A stretch of 64,000 nucleotides of DNA from Lepas anatifera (GCA_034440635.1 JAOTON010001033.1:496001-560000), one strand, 5' to 3'; counted from the stretch's first letter, positions 20,660 through 32,744 are shown. Numbers and translations: made by a program. Notes: generated by a model from the sequence alone, not told the origin.

Positions 20660-21906
20660 ATGGGCGAAATGATAAAGTCGCTGGAGCACAAGAGAATCCG
20701 TACTGAGAGCGATGCTCCGCAGAGAGATGTGAGCTCTGAATTTCTTGGCGAGATCAAAACCGTAGTGGAAAATTCCATCGAGAGTGCAATGGGTAAGCTG
20801 TGGGAGAAAATGGAGCTAAAACTGTCTGGTTTCAACAACCGGATCGAGATTTTGGAGAGTGGTATTTTCGACAGGGACTTACGTATTGATCAGCTGGAGA
20901 AAAAGTTACAGAGCAATGAAAAGGTGCTTATGGACCAGGCTGAGCAGTTAGAAGAGTTAGAGCGGCATTCCCGGAAAAGCAGCCTGATCATAGAGTGTGA
21001 TAGCCTGGGGCGAAGGAGGCCTGGTGAGAATATCGAAGCAACGACGATCGCTTTGCTGAAAGAACGTTTTCCTGAGAAATCAATGGCCAAACATGATTTC
21101 AGCGCAATTCATCCGCTTCAGGGTGACCGTAAAGTCATCTGCGCATTCACCAATCGGAATCTGAGGAATGCTATCTATAAAGACCGGATGCGCCAGCAAA
21201 AACCGACGGCCCTGCCCTCTTTGTGAGGGAGTCACTGACGAAGGCGAAGCAAGGGATATTTGCTGCCCTTCTCAAGTTACGTCGAGAAGGAAAAATCTTG
21301 ACTGCGTTCACAAACTCAGGAATTCCGGCGTTCAAGCTGACGCCGGAGTCGGCGCCAACACGTATCCACTCACTACAGCAGCTGGACACGCTCATGGGTA
21401 TGGTTCCCTCCGCTGGAAAGTACCCTGTCAGACGTGCAGCCGGAGCCCCTCCCCGCCCCGCCGACCCGATGGCCGGAGCGCCCTCCGGCAGTGGACGGTT
21501 GCCGAGCCGCGCCTCTGCGGCCGCGCCTGGGTCAGGGTCGACCGGCCGGACGTTCCCAGCAGCTCGCTGGTTGCAAGGCTCCCGGTCGGTTTCCACTGAG
21601 CCGGCGGTGGGGGCAGGAGCGGTGCCACGTCAGCGATTTGGATCGGTGGAAGCTACTCCTAATAGAACTGGTCTGCTTTCCGTCGTCGAGGCGATGGAAG
21701 ATCCGGTGGCGACTTCTGGTTCGGCTCCTGCATCTGCTCCGCTGGCGGTCGTCTCGCAGGCTGTATCGGCGATAGCGCCGGGAGCCGCCCCACGGGCGGA
21801 CGCTGAGTCTGCCTCTGCTAGCTTGGCCCGGTCTTCGGTCGCTGTAACGCCGCGGCCACCAGGTGACGCGTGCAGCCGTGTTGGCGACAACGGTGGAGAT
21901 GGGTGA
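20660..21906 (+). pseudogene. LINE ORF1-like protein (coiled coil, RRM-like, C-terminal domain), frameshifted
   Basis: From ATG 20660 (the frame is open from about 20535) the protein has a long coiled coil (about residues 20-105), an ELERHSRKSSLII motif typical of the start of the RRM-like domain of L1-type ORF1 proteins, and a block about residues 140-185 ending KDRMRQQKPTAL. Near 21208 the frame shifts by one base. The continuation reads FVRESLTKAKQGIFAALLKL then RREGKILTAFTNSGIPAF, matching the LTk...lf..lr.Lr..gki...wt..G pattern of the ORF1 C-terminal domain, followed by a Pro/Ala/Ser-rich tail to TGA at 21904. ORF1 proteins are RNA-binding chaperones of retrotransposition. No endonuclease or reverse transcriptase ORF follows, so this is a truncated, disabled copy. 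Confidence 0.72.
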
Positions 21907-22159
21907 ATGGACCAAAGAGGAGGAGCCTGTACCGATTCCAGGCTACAGTGGCTTCATCCCGCGAGATCGCAGTTCCGCCCTCGGAGTCGGCAAGCGTTTC
22001 TCGCGGTTCGCCGACGAGGGTCTGCACGCACTCCACGATCAGGTGGCCCGGTACCAGGAGACGCACCCGCACTCCGGCCGCGGCCGCCGCTCCCGCACGT
22101 GACCAGGCACGGCCGCCACATCGGGGAGCTCCCGGCACGCAGGGTGAACAACGGCGTCT

Positions 22160-22315
22160 GCTGGGTCTGACGATGAGTGTCGGACTAAAGCGTCCGGGGA
22201 TGGCTCTGTCGGACTGAAGCGTCCGGAGGGAAAGTTCTGTTGGACTGAAGCGTCCTGGGAATGGCTCTGTCGGACTGAAGCGTCCGAAGGGATGGCTCCG
22301 TTAGCCTGAAGCGTG
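22160..22315. repeat. ~33-bp minisatellite (about 5 units)
   Basis: Units contain GGCTCTGTCGGACTGAAGCG and TCCGGAGGGA. It lies directly after the ORF1-like pseudogene and may belong to its former 3' region. Confidence 0.8.
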
Positions 22316-22529
22316 CGGGCTCAGCCGACGGTGAATCGCCGTGATGCGGAGTTACTGTGTGCACAGTTTTGCGACAGACAATGGGCGCGCGGATCGTGTG
22401 CTGAAGTGTGTCACAATGGGAAAGTTCCTAACTTATTACCGGCGGCGCAATGAAGGGAGTACCGTTGTATTTGGTCATCTGAAGTGGCACCTTAATTAGA
22501 CAAAAATGTGAAGGTAGGTTAGCTGCCCG

Positions 22530-22800
22530 TGTCGTACGAATACCCGCAGATGACTAGAAGAGTGTGGGGAAATGGGACACAATGGTGGGATGAAAACCCG
22601 AAGGGGAGAAGGAGAATGGGAGGGAATGTGACACAATGGTGGGACGAAGAGCCAGATAGGACTAGGAGAGTGGGACGTGGGACGAACACCCGGATAGAAG
22701 TGGGAGTTTGGGAGGAAATGGGACACAATGATGGGACGAACACCCGGATAAACCTAGGAAAATGTGAGGGAATGGCACACAATGGCACGGAATTGTTCAG
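22530..22800. repeat. ~53-bp minisatellite (about 5 units)
   Basis: Units contain ATGGGACACAATGGTGGGAC, GAACACCCGGATAGA and TAGGAGAGTGGGAGG with moderate divergence. An AATAAA at 22848-22853 follows, so the stretch 22160-22870 could be a LINE 3' untranslated region; this is inference. Confidence 0.8.
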
Positions 22801-22870
22801 GTTTCAATGGTGGCTGAATGAAATGGGATATTTGTAAGTGTTGTCGGAAAATAAAAAGAATGCAACCTGA

Positions 22871-23784
22871 CTGCACTGCTCGCGGGGTTCATTCTCCCCA
22901 GTGGGGTGGGCCGGAAGAATTACGTGGCTGGGGGTGGTATGGACGCTAAACTATTGTCCCAAGCTGAAATATTGCAAAGGGTGGAGCAAGTAGGGCAGAG
23001 ACATAATGAGAAGAGAAAAAATGTCGGTGAGCATGATATTCTGGAGGTGTATTGTAATTTATAGTTAAAAAAAACAGAATTTAGTCAACTGTTTCACACT
23101 CCTAAGCATGGTCATGGTTCAATTTTGGCTATTCAAAAAGTATAAATTTTAATACATTTCTGGAAGATTGTGCTCACCAACATATTTTGTTTTCCGCGAT
23201 ACTGCTCTGAAAAATGTAGATACAGGTGAAATAGAGCGGTATGGCAAATGAGATAGTCTGACGCCTTTTAGACACCGGTCAGAATACGAATACGTAGTTA
23301 TCCATGGCTGATAAATTCGAATGTGTGGGATCATCAGATTTTCATGCATACCCGGCTTTGAATTAGGGCTTCGATAGTTTTTCGTTGCAATGCAACCGCA
23401 TGCTAGTGTACGTGCGAAACGTAGGTATGCTGTGCTCTCAAGAGTGCTGATATTTTTGCCGTTAAACAATCATGTCCTTTGTCATATTAAAAAGCTGATG
23501 CACTCGATAATTCAAAGCACAGCATTTCAAATGAATCGTGAATGGAAAGTTTGCTCAAAATGATATATATGGAAGACATTTTGTATCGTTGGAAAGCCTG
23601 TACTTTTGTTAGGAGAAGCTTAACAGGTGAACGTTTTTGCGAATGTGTCCAGTCGTGTAGCAAAAAAATATTTGTTTTTGTTCTTAAGATGGTGACTTAC
23701 TTCACTGATTGTTTTTGGTAGTGGCGTCACCATCGGTACAAATGGTGACAAAATAGAAATACATTTACCCACGGAAAAAACACC
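22871..23784. other. AT-rich single-copy DNA, nothing recognised
   Basis: No frame has coding character, and I see no tandem or inverted repeat. The minus frame at 23149-23469 has no motif. Confidence 0.45.
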
Positions 23785-24050
23785 ACACGTCACTGACGTC
23801 GGCAGTCCGTCATCACACGTCACTGACGTCGGCAGTCCGTCACCACACGTCACTGACGTCGGCAGCCGTTACCACACGTCACTGACGTCGGCAGCCGTCA
23901 CCACGCGTCAATGACGTCGGCAGTCCGTCACCACACGTCACTGACGTCGGCAGTCCGTCACCACACGTCACTGACGTCGGCAGCCCGTCACCACACGTCA
24001 CTGACGTCGGCAGTCCGTCACCACACGTCACTGACGTCGGCAGCGACCAC
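23785..24050. repeat. 32-bp CRE-like minisatellite, right block (about 8-9 units)
   Basis: Units read CACGTCACTGACGTCGGCAG followed by TCCGTCACCACA. Each contains TGACGTCG, one base from the palindromic cyclic-AMP response element, and CACGTCA. Units are almost identical, unlike the degenerate arrays in the giant elements. Confidence 0.93.
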
Positions 24051-24840
24051 CGCAGAACACAGCGGCTATGATTAATGGGCCGGGGCCGACACAGGTGGAT
24101 CGAAAAGTCATGTAAATGAGTTCAGTTGTCGACGCCGATGCTCATAAATACTGCAAACGCAAGCGCACACGCGCTCCCCACGACAGCCGGCGGAAAAGTT
24201 GTGACAAAAACGGCCAGAGGACGCAGGAATGAATTAGGCGGCGACTGGCAGGAGGGCGGGGGCGCGGCGCGGCTGTGGGAGAGTGGGTGTTTCGAGCTGC
24301 CGCCGGCATGCCATGTGGCGCCGTTTTGGGATTTTCCCATAGCGCTCCGATCCCCTGTATCGCATTTCGATGGTTTTTGTGCGACATTTCTATCGCTGAC
24401 ACGGAGGGCATTTCACATTTGATCTGCGACAGCGCGAGGGAGAGGGCGAGGGGAGACGTCACCCGACGCACACCAAAGAAACCAGCGGATTAGACAGACT
24501 GTATTGTCTTAATGGAATCTGATATAAAAATCATAATGCCGCAGACGGGGAAGGGTTGCTTAATGAAGGCGGTGGCCGCCTGAGGGCGTTGCTCCGACGC
24601 TCTCCCTGGCCGCCCCCATAACTCTTCATTCCCGCCAGTCAATTACAATTAAGTAAAGGATGATTCACTGGCGCGGCATCTGAACCCCCGTAATTACCGC
24701 CGCTGCTGCGCCGTCCAATCGAAATAAATTCACATGGAGCCGCGTTGTAATGCCGAGCCGCCCGTGCAATGGGATTGCAATTATCGCAGCGGCAGGCCTT
24801 GCTACTCGTCTCCACGCCACCGCCACAGGCTAGCCGGCGG
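24051..24840. other. GC-rich island with clustered homeodomain-type sites
   Basis: Between 24500 and 24790 short AT cores stand in CpG-rich DNA: CTTAATGG, GCTTAATGAAGG, GTCAATTACAATTAAG, CCGTAATTACCG, AAATAAATTC and GCAATTATCGC. TAAT/ATTA cores are bound by homeodomain proteins. The density is suggestive of a developmental enhancer inside the presumed intron, but it is not proof. Confidence 0.35.
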
Positions 24841-24849
24841 GCTTGTAAC

Positions 24850-25125
24850 CTCTCAGAGCTCAGACAGCTCCAGCGGGCCAGCAGTCACTCAGAGCTCAGA
24901 CAGCTCCGGCGGGCTTGTAACCTCTCAGAGCTCAGACAGCTCCAGCGGGCCAGCAGTCACCAGAGCTCAGACGACTCCGGCGGGCTTGTAACCTCTCAGA
25001 GCTCAGACAGCTCCAGCGAGCCAGCAGTCACTCAGAGCTCAGACGACTCCGGCGGGCTCATAGCCCGCCGGAGACATAGCCCACTTAGACAGCTCAAGCG
25101 AACCAGCAGTCACTCAAGCTCAGAG
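24850..25125. repeat. 36-bp minisatellite with 72-bp higher-order pattern
   Basis: Units share CAGAGCTCAGACAGCTCC and alternate between AGCGGGCCAGCAGTCACT and GGCGGGCTTGTAACCTCT, giving a two-unit period. The last units are diverged and partly inverted around GCGGGCTCATAGCCCGC (25052-25068), a perfect 7-bp stem. Confidence 0.9.
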
Positions 25126-25784
25126 GTCGCCACCGAGCACGAGCTATGATGAGTTAGAACACGCAGCAAGCAGGCCTGTGGTGTTTGTTTAACAGCTAGT
25201 GTTGTAAAAGGAAAGGTTCTGGATTTTAATGTTGTCACCATTTCTGGCCGTATCCGCAGCGGCGTCCCGCTGCCATTGTCTCGGGACAGCTGCAGCGCGA
25301 CCCGACGGGCGGCTGACTGCAGCCGGCACCGCCAGCCACCGTCCGTCGACTGCTCTCCAGGGACAGCCGACTGCAGCACCCCAGCCCGCACTGATTGCTT
25401 GTAACTATCGGTTTAAAAATGTCTGTCCGGCTGGGCTGGCGTCGTCAGCGAGCGCGCCGTCAGAGGCGGAGGGTAGGGGGCGCCGGTAAAAAGCAGAGCA
25501 GCCAGGCCGGAGACAGCGAGACGTCCCGGCCAACAGCCGGCGATGAATATGCATACCCATCTGCCACCCGATGATTGAACTTAATATCCAGAAATAGCGG
25601 CAAAACTATAGACGGCCGGCGGTAGGGAATGAGGGCAAGTGGAGCGGCTGAAAGGGGTGAACGGTCTGCGGCGGCGGTTCCCGCGGAAACCGGAGCGGCT
25701 GGCACCGCCGGCCGACGGCACCTGTCGCCGGCGACGGCGTAATGACGGCAGCCGATCCATCTCCCACAGTCGGCCCACTCGGCA
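25126..25784. other. Single-copy GC-rich DNA, no gene recognised
   Basis: Frames on both strands lack motifs. The stretch 25540-25600 contains ATGAATATGCATACCC (octamer-like ATGCAT) but nothing I can assign. Confidence 0.4.
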
Positions 25785-26245
25785 TCGCAGCACCTGACAC
25801 CGGAGCCGGAGCACCTGACACTGGAGCCGGAGCCTGAGCCAGAGCCGGACCGGGACGGGACGGAGTCGGGCCGGAGTCGGAGCACATGATACCGGAGCAG
25901 GGCCGGGACGGGACGGAGTCGGGCCGGAGTCGGAGCACATGATACCGGAGCAGGGCCGGGACGGGTCGGAGTCGGGCCGGAGTCGGAGCACATGATACCG
26001 GGGCCGGGCCGGGACGGGACGGAGTCGGGCCGGAGTCGGAGCACATGATACCGGAGCAGGGCCGGGACGGGTCGGAGTCGGGCCGGAGTCGGAGCACATG
26101 ATACCGGAGCAGGGCCGGGACGGGTCGGAGCCGGGCCGGAGTCGGAGCACATGATACCGGAGCCGGGCCGGGACGGGTCGGAGCCGGGCCGGAGTCGGGC
26201 CGGAGTCGGAGCACATGATATCGGAGTCGGGCCGGAGTCGGCCCG
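25785..26245. repeat. 53-bp minisatellite (about 8 units)
   Basis: Units contain AGTCGGAGCACATGATACCG, GAGCAGGGCCGGGACGGG and CGGAGTCGGGCCGG. The 53-bp period rotates frames, leaving three overlapping minus-strand frames of over 200 codons. The left edge grades into shorter GGAGCCGGAGCACCTGACAC units. Confidence 0.92.
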
Positions 26246-28110
26246 GAGCCACTGCACACGTGCCGCTACAGTGTATCAGCAGCGCCAGGGCAGAGAGATG
26301 GCGCGGCACCCAGCCTAGAGACAAGACCGGTCGGCGAGTCGCGGAGGGCAGACACAAATCAGCAGCGAGCTAGCGACGCAGCACCAGCACTGAGCAGCCA
26401 AACGGGCCGGGTCGCGGCTGGCCTCGCTGCTGCACGGTTTGCGCCCTGGGTGCTATAAATCGCGGCGCGGTGACACGCGGCGGCGACAAATAACCGGTGC
26501 GGCCAGCCGCCGCTTATTCTCGGCGGTGTCGCCGACCACCATACTTCAGCGTCGCGCGCGACACCGCATCACCATAGTGGCCGGCCAAAGACAACACCGG
26601 GCGTGATTAGGGAGTGGCGGGCGTCGTCTGTGTCGCGTCGATGCGGCGCGGTGACGGACGGCGCGACATCTGCAGGCGCGCGAGTTACGCCGCCGCCGCA
26701 GGCCTGCAGCGCCGGTCACGGACCATTTGACGCACACTGGGGCAATCTGTGGCAGTGCACGCCAGCTGGCCGCGCAAACACGCCCCCATACATCCGGCGG
26801 TGACGGCCTCCGAGTGTCGTACCCCGTCTGGTATATCACATCGAGAGCTGTTACATCAGGCTGGTTGGGCACGCAGTATATGATTTTAGCTGATGTTAGT
26901 TATGCCGCCATGCGTTCAAGCACACAGAGCGCCGGTTTGGTTTAAATGTGGCAGAAATGATGGAGCCGAGAAAGCAGTCGGGGCGACGGCCTACGTCAGA
27001 CCGCGGGGGACCGGCCGGCAGCGCCGTGACTAGGCTCTGTTTCCGCCCACCCCCGGGCGAAGCAGAGAACCCAGTGTTTTACAATGATAAAGCGGAGCAA
27101 CAGCTCACACAGGCATATCTCGACTACATTCAGCGGTCCACTTGACAGGGCATGCACGCTGAGAGGCCGCCAGCAGTGCCAGACAATTACCGACATCCAG
27201 TCGTGTCACCTGGTCGGGAAAAGCACTTCAGAGTCTGGACGATTAAAACGCACCATACCCAAAAGCATTTGGCTTTCCCGACGATTCAGTGCTGCCAGCT
27301 GCACGGCACCTCGATGTACTAGCTCCCGCGGTGTCACATGGACCTGAAACTGCCTTTATGTTAGGTGAGCAGCGAGTCACACCCAAGAGAAAATCAACTA
27401 CTTCATTGCGTGGTCAAAATTTGTTACATCTTTATTCTGGCCGATAGGTTACGTAGTCTGTCCTTAATCTGTTAACCAGTACAAACTAAATAATGGAGCT
27501 AAGAGTAAGTATAAATTGCACCAAATGCTTTCCAGGTGGTGTGTATACAATAACAGAACAGAGTTATGAATCATACCTACATGCGTCTTCATACCGCAAG
27601 CATGCATTACCACCAATGTCTTTGTTTTGACTGACAGGGGAAGAAAACACCTCCGTTGTCACTTTTAATGTGACACATATAGTTCCAAGGCCACCAACCG
27701 GAAGTTGGCAACCCACAGAAGAACGCAACTGATTTCTATCGCAAATTTGCAGCCCCAGTATATGCCACTAAATGGCTAATCTACCCCGCAGCGCTGCGCT
27801 GTCGATACAGTGCACCACCAGGCCAGTACGGTGTTGTTGAAGCAGTGCTCCTGCAGGCGGGGGGAGGCTGTGTCCTCTATAACGGCGAGGCCCGGGCTGA
27901 CCCGGCGCGCCGCGACACCGGCGCCCGAAGACAATGGTGCCGGTAAGTAGGGGTCGGTGTCAGCACCGTCTGCCGATGCCGGACAAACGCCGGCTGAGTG
28001 AGAGGTCATGTCACCGCCCCTCACCTGTCAGCCGCCCCATAACCGTGACTGCTGGCCACCGTCCACACTGCACCGAAAAACCCGGCACCGTTGTACGGCC
28101 GTCTCTGCAG
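26246..28110. other. Single-copy DNA, no gene recognised
   Basis: A GC-rich portion (26246-27060) passes into AT-richer DNA (27350-27780). CGGTGCGGCCAGCCGCCG-type stretches and a TATAAATCGCGGC at 26453-26465 are present, but no coding exon with both splice signals could be defended. A CAG-type end at 27638 (CAGGGGAAGAAAACACC) has no partner. Confidence 0.4.
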
Positions 28111-28114
28111 GGTC

Positions 28115-29205
28115 ACCCGCGGCCGCCCCAGCCCCTCACCCACTGCCGCAGACTGGCACCCCAGTCCCTCACTCACTGCCGCAAACTGGCACCCCAGTCC
28201 CTCACCCACTGCCACAGACGGCCGCCCCAGTCCCTCACCCACTGTCACAAAAGGCCGCCCCAGCCCCTCACCCACTGCCACAGACTAGCGTCCCAGCCCC
28301 TCACCCACTGCCGCAGACTGGCGCCCCAGCCCCTCACCCACTGCCGCAGACTGGCGCCCCAGCCCCTCACCCACTGCCGCAGACTGGCACCCCAGTCCCT
28401 CACTCACTGCCACAGACGGCCACCCCAGTCCCTCACCCACTGCCACAGACTGGCGCCTCAGCCCCTCACTCACTGCCACAGACTGGCGCCCCAGCCCCTT
28501 ATCCACTGTCACAGACGGTCGCCCCAGCCCCTCACCCACTGCCGGGACTAGCGCCCCAGCCCCTCACCCACTGTCACAAAAGGCCGCCCCAGCCCCTCAC
28601 CCACTGCCACAGACTGGCGCCCCAGCCCCTCACCCACTGCCGCAGACTGGCGCCTCAGCCCCTCATCCACTGCCGGGACTAGCGCCCCAGCCCCTCACCC
28701 ACTGTCACAAAAGGCCGCCCCAGCCCCTCACCCACTGTCACAAAAGGCCGCCCCAGCCCCTCACCCACTGTCACAAAAGGCCGCCCCAGCCCCTCACCCA
28801 CTGCCACAGACTGGCGCCCCAGCCCCTCACCCACTGTCACAAAAGGCCGCCCCAGCCCCTCACCCACTGCCGGGACTAGCGCCCCAGCCCCTCACCCACT
28901 GCCACAGACTGGCGCCCCAGCCCCTCACCCACTGCCGCAGACTGGCGCCCCAGCCCCTCACCCACTGCCGCAAACTGGCACCCCAGTCCCTCACCCACTG
29001 CCGCAGACTGGCGCCCTAGCCCCTCACCCACTGCCGCAGACTGGCGCCCCAGTCCCTCACCCACTGCCGCAGACTGGCGCCCCAGCCCCTTATCCACTGC
29101 CGCAGACTGGCGCCCCAGCCCCTCACCCACTGCCACAGACTGGCGCCCCAGCCCCTCACCCACTGCCGCAGACTGGCGCCCCAGCCCCTCACCCACTGCC
29201 GCAGC
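28115..29205. repeat. 33-bp minisatellite (about 33 units)
   Basis: Units contain CACTGCCGCAGACTGGCGCC and CCAGCCCCTCACC, with alternates TGTCACAAAAGGCCGCCC and TGCCGGGACTAGCG shuffled through the array. The period is a multiple of three, so 11-residue repeats such as PQTGAPAPHPL appear in one frame; there is no gene structure around it. Confidence 0.94.
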
Positions 29206-29665
29206 AGCCAACGGGACTGGCGACGCTGCAACACCACCGGGACTGGCGACGCTGCAACACCACCGGGACTGGCGACGCTGCTGCAACGCCACCGGGACTG
29301 GCGACGCTGCAACACCACCGGGACTGGCGACGCTGCAACACCACCGGGACTGGCGACGCTGCTACAACGCCACCGGGACTGGCGACGCTGCAACACCACC
29401 GGGACTGGCGACGCTGCAACACCACCGGGACTGGCGACGCTGCTACTCCACCGGGACTGGCGACGCTGCAACACCACCGGGACTGGCGACGCTGCAACAC
29501 CACCGGGACTGGCGACGCTGCTACTCCACCGGGACTGGCGACGCTGCAACACCACCGGGACTGGCGACGCTGCTGCAACGCCACCGGGACTGGCGACGCT
29601 GCAACACCACCGGGACTGGCGACGCTGCTACAATGCCACCGGGACTGGCGACGCTGCTACTCCGC
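29206..29665. repeat. 26/29-bp minisatellite (about 17 units)
   Basis: Units contain CCGGGACTGGCGACGCTGC followed by AACACCA or, in longer units, TGCAACGCCA. It abuts the 33-bp array directly. Its CGGGACTGGCG core recalls the CCGGGACTAGCG variant of the neighbouring array, so one may have been seeded by the other. Confidence 0.92.
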
Positions 29666-30659
29666 TGCCGGCTCGCTAGTGGCCTGTTGAGCGGGCGCGG
29701 CCGGTCCGGCATATTGTTGACAACGGGTTAGAGGAAACGCCACGCCACTGAAGGGACAGTCGCCGCTGACAGTCGCGGTACATCCGGCCGGCGACAGCCA
29801 AATGTGCCCACTTAGCGGCGCCGAGTGATCGGCCGCTGCGCTGTTGTGACAGGCCCGGCACGATCACGGCCGGAAACAGTGCTAATTGTTGTATTGGTGG
29901 GGGACTGGCCGAGGTGGTGTCTGTGGCATCGCTGACCGGCGGCCCTCAGCACCGCCAATATAAACAAACGACAACAGGCCCGCATCGGAGGCATTCCCGG
30001 CATAAACCACCGTCGCCGGATCGGCCTATCGATAATTAGGTTTTTAGCCAAGGCAAAAACGGTGGGTCCGATGGCAGCAGCTGATCATTACTGGCACGAC
30101 AGACCGGGCCTTTAAAGCCACCAGCGACTACCGGTCCGGCAAAAAGGCCGGTTCAATGTCAGCAGCCCACGGTAAAAAGGCGCATCCTCCCTATCGAGCC
30201 GTTTGATTGGGGCAATGATAGCAGAAATCAAAACCGGGCGACACTCGGCTGCTTCGAAAGCCGGCTTTTTCTGACCGCCAATTGGCTTTTTCCAGCGGTG
30301 CGGCCGGAGGAAATTGTAGGACGGATTGGTGGAGCATTATAAGACTTCCGTCAAAGCTGGCGGTGGCGGCAGGCTGCGGCCACGTCCGCGGCACTGGGCA
30401 GTCGACGCACAACAAAACAGCTCACAGCCGGCCGACGCTGTCCGGCTGCTCTGCACCGCGGCCGACGAGATTAACAGCCGGCATCAAACGGCCCTCAACA
30501 ACACAACAAAGCCAGTGAAAAGGCAGGAGCAAATGCCAACACACTTAGAATTTCTCAGAATCATGCTCGTTTCCTGAACAATTTTTATGAGATTAGTTGA
30601 ATGGTGTTTGTTAAGCCAATTTGAGGTGGCGGCCCGTCGCAGGGTCTCCACTATAGGGA
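29666..30659. other. GC-rich single-copy island, enhancer-like, no gene
   Basis: Short AT cores (CGATAATTAGG at 30029-30039, TGATCATTAC at 30082-30091, GCCAATATAAAC) lie in CpG-rich DNA with repeated AAAAAGGCCGGTTC-like pieces. No exon is supported. Confidence 0.35.
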
Positions 30660-30667
30660 CGACAGAC

Positions 30668-31004
30668 CATTGGCGGACGCAGGGGAGGGGCCATTCCGGC
30701 CATGGCCCCCCAAGCGCTGGAGGGGGGGGGGCAAACTATCTTTTGGCCACCCCAAACGCCGGAGAAATTTTTAAAAAGGTGTTTAAACTAGGCCTGTAGA
30801 GCAAAAAATATTCGCTCCCCCCCGGAGAGCGATCATGTACTTGTAGGGGTAGCTTATACTAGGTCTGTCGAGCACTGAAGAAAGGTGTTTACGCAAGGTC
30901 TGTAGAGCAAAAAAAGATATTCGCTCCCACCACCCCCTCCCCCCAGGAGGAGAGGCAGACATGGGTTTGCCCCCCCCCCAAACTTTGGTTTGCGTCCGCC
31001 CCTG
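30668..31004. mobile_element. hAT-type MITE (337 bp)
   Basis: CGACAGAC is duplicated at 30660-30667 and 31005-31012. Ends are CATTGGCGGACGCAG and inverted CAGGGGCGGACGCAA. The interior matches the nested MITE at 18733-19049 (CTAGGTCTGTCGAGCA, GGAGGAGAGGCAGACATGG) with a partial internal duplication of the GTCTGTAGAGCAAAAAA segment. A G-run of ten bases lies near 30722. Confidence 0.93.
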
Positions 31005-31012
31005 CGACAGAC

Positions 31013-32744
31013 ATTCAGATGTGGAGCCAAGTCACCGGTGACCGCCTGCTCTGTCCATTGTGAAACACCATCTCAGCAGCCCAATACAAACATCGGCACC
31101 GAGCTCGCATACCGTCCACCTCAAACCGTCACAAGCAGCTCCAGAGGACGACGCTGGATCAGCTCGGGAGCGCAGGCGTTCTGCGACCATACTCCGTCGA
31201 CGCCGACGCTTCCCCACCTCTCAGAAGGGAGGGGGCGCTGACGGCGCGCCGCCATTTTTCAGACTTGCCCGCAACATAATCACCCAAACCACTCAACGGT
31301 ATCAAAGGATTGGATTGTCCTTTTATGCAGATGGAGCGGCGGCTCGGCCGCGTGTTATGATATGCTACACATCGACACACAGTCATTTATCCACCGCCGC
31401 CGACCACGCCAAGGGCCTCAGGCCATGCCGGGCGGCGCAGTCTATCGCAGCGATATGATACAGCGCACAGCCAGCGGCACCATTTGGCAGTGGCCGGGTA
31501 CACAGTGGATTTGCCGAGCGGCTGCACCAGCCTACGTAAAAGGCTTAACGACATCGGTTTCCCCCAACGACAGAATTCGTCAGCGCGATAGCAATCAGTG
31601 GGCGCCGCGTGAAAAGGCAGCCGCGCGCGATAACGCCGGCAAACTGCGTTACCCTGCTGCTCCATATGCAACTCCAGCCGCCGCGCACATGAGAGACCGC
31701 GTAAAAGGATTACGCGCACTCGGTAATTGCGCGCAGCGGCGTTATTTATGACGTCTGGCCGACGGTGGCCCGGGAGCTGCCTCCGCGAGTAACGGCGGAT
31801 ACGTCTCTGTCGCAGTAGGCCAGCGCACGTCCCAGCGGCGACAGCTCTGCACCACCGGGTGGGACTGCACCCCAGGCCAGATCTGGACGAGGGCTGACAA
31901 GTAGGCGTCTGCGCCACGGAGCACGACCGCGAAATCAACCACTAGCGCGCCTTTGACCGACATATGGAGACGGAAAACTGAGCAGGCATCTAAACTTAAA
32001 GACTTGGCGGCACAACTGAACACAACCCCATACATGCCTCCTGACAATTAATGATGCTGCTACCTAGAGTTTTCTCGTGCGTCTGTTTCTACAGACACAC
32101 GACAGCGCGGCCCGAAACTAATTGAGCTAGGTAATTGCCAAGGTGTAGAACGTTATCCTTTCAGAGGTAGCAAACAGTGGTAAAAATCAAAAGTGTGCCC
32201 CTGAACGCTGCAAAGCACACTCAAGTGTTAACACACAGCCGAGTCCGGCTCAGCGGCGTGCCCCACTATGACCGACGTGCCACACTTACACGGCGTACCA
32301 GCTCAGCAAGTCCTCCAAGCACAGCGGGAGACTTGATGACAACCAAAATACAACTGAATCATTTGTAAAGGTCGAGGGAGTACGCGTCAGAATAGAGGAG
32401 CCAGGGGTCTGCATCCTACTTTGCATGCGAAACATTCCTGATTTCAGGTCAATTGGGAAGAAAACGGAAAATATTATGGCCAGTCAATGCGGAAGGTAAA
32501 AATTAGCCCAAGTCCCACGAGCTTTTTATCTTAAAGAGAACAGTTTGAAGTCAGTAGCAGGCTGGAGGCTGAGTGGCCCCTCACTTTTTTGGTCGGTGGC
32601 GACGAGTATGGTGGGGTGTCCGTGCCGGGCCTACAGCGCAGATGCACATAATAGACCTGCACGGCGGGGACCAAGTAGGTGGAGCACATTGGTAGAACAA
32701 ACTCCAAATTATCACTCAGTCCCAGGCTGATTATTCAGCAATTC
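31013..32744. other. Single-copy DNA, no gene recognised
   Basis: The stretch is GC-rich to about 31900, then mixed. Frames at 31060-31458 (plus) and 31387-31938 (minus) overlap and lack motifs. Around 32570-32620 the text GTGGCCCCTCACTTTTTTGG then CGGTGGCGACGAGTATG weakly resembles hAT copy B at 35699-35740, possibly a decayed fragment. Confidence 0.4.

Noticed and set aside
23785..24050. Possible CRISPR array (32-bp period)
   Set aside because: The whole period is conserved, there are no spacers, and no cas genes are present.
25460..26357. Minus-strand Arg/Pro-rich frames of 217-265 codons
   Set aside because: They are produced by the 53-bp array; no domain and no conservation of frame.
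28115..29665. Possible CRISPR array (regular 33-bp and 26-bp periodicity)
   Set aside because: Units are contiguous with no unique spacers, and the surrounding DNA is animal-like; these are minisatellites.
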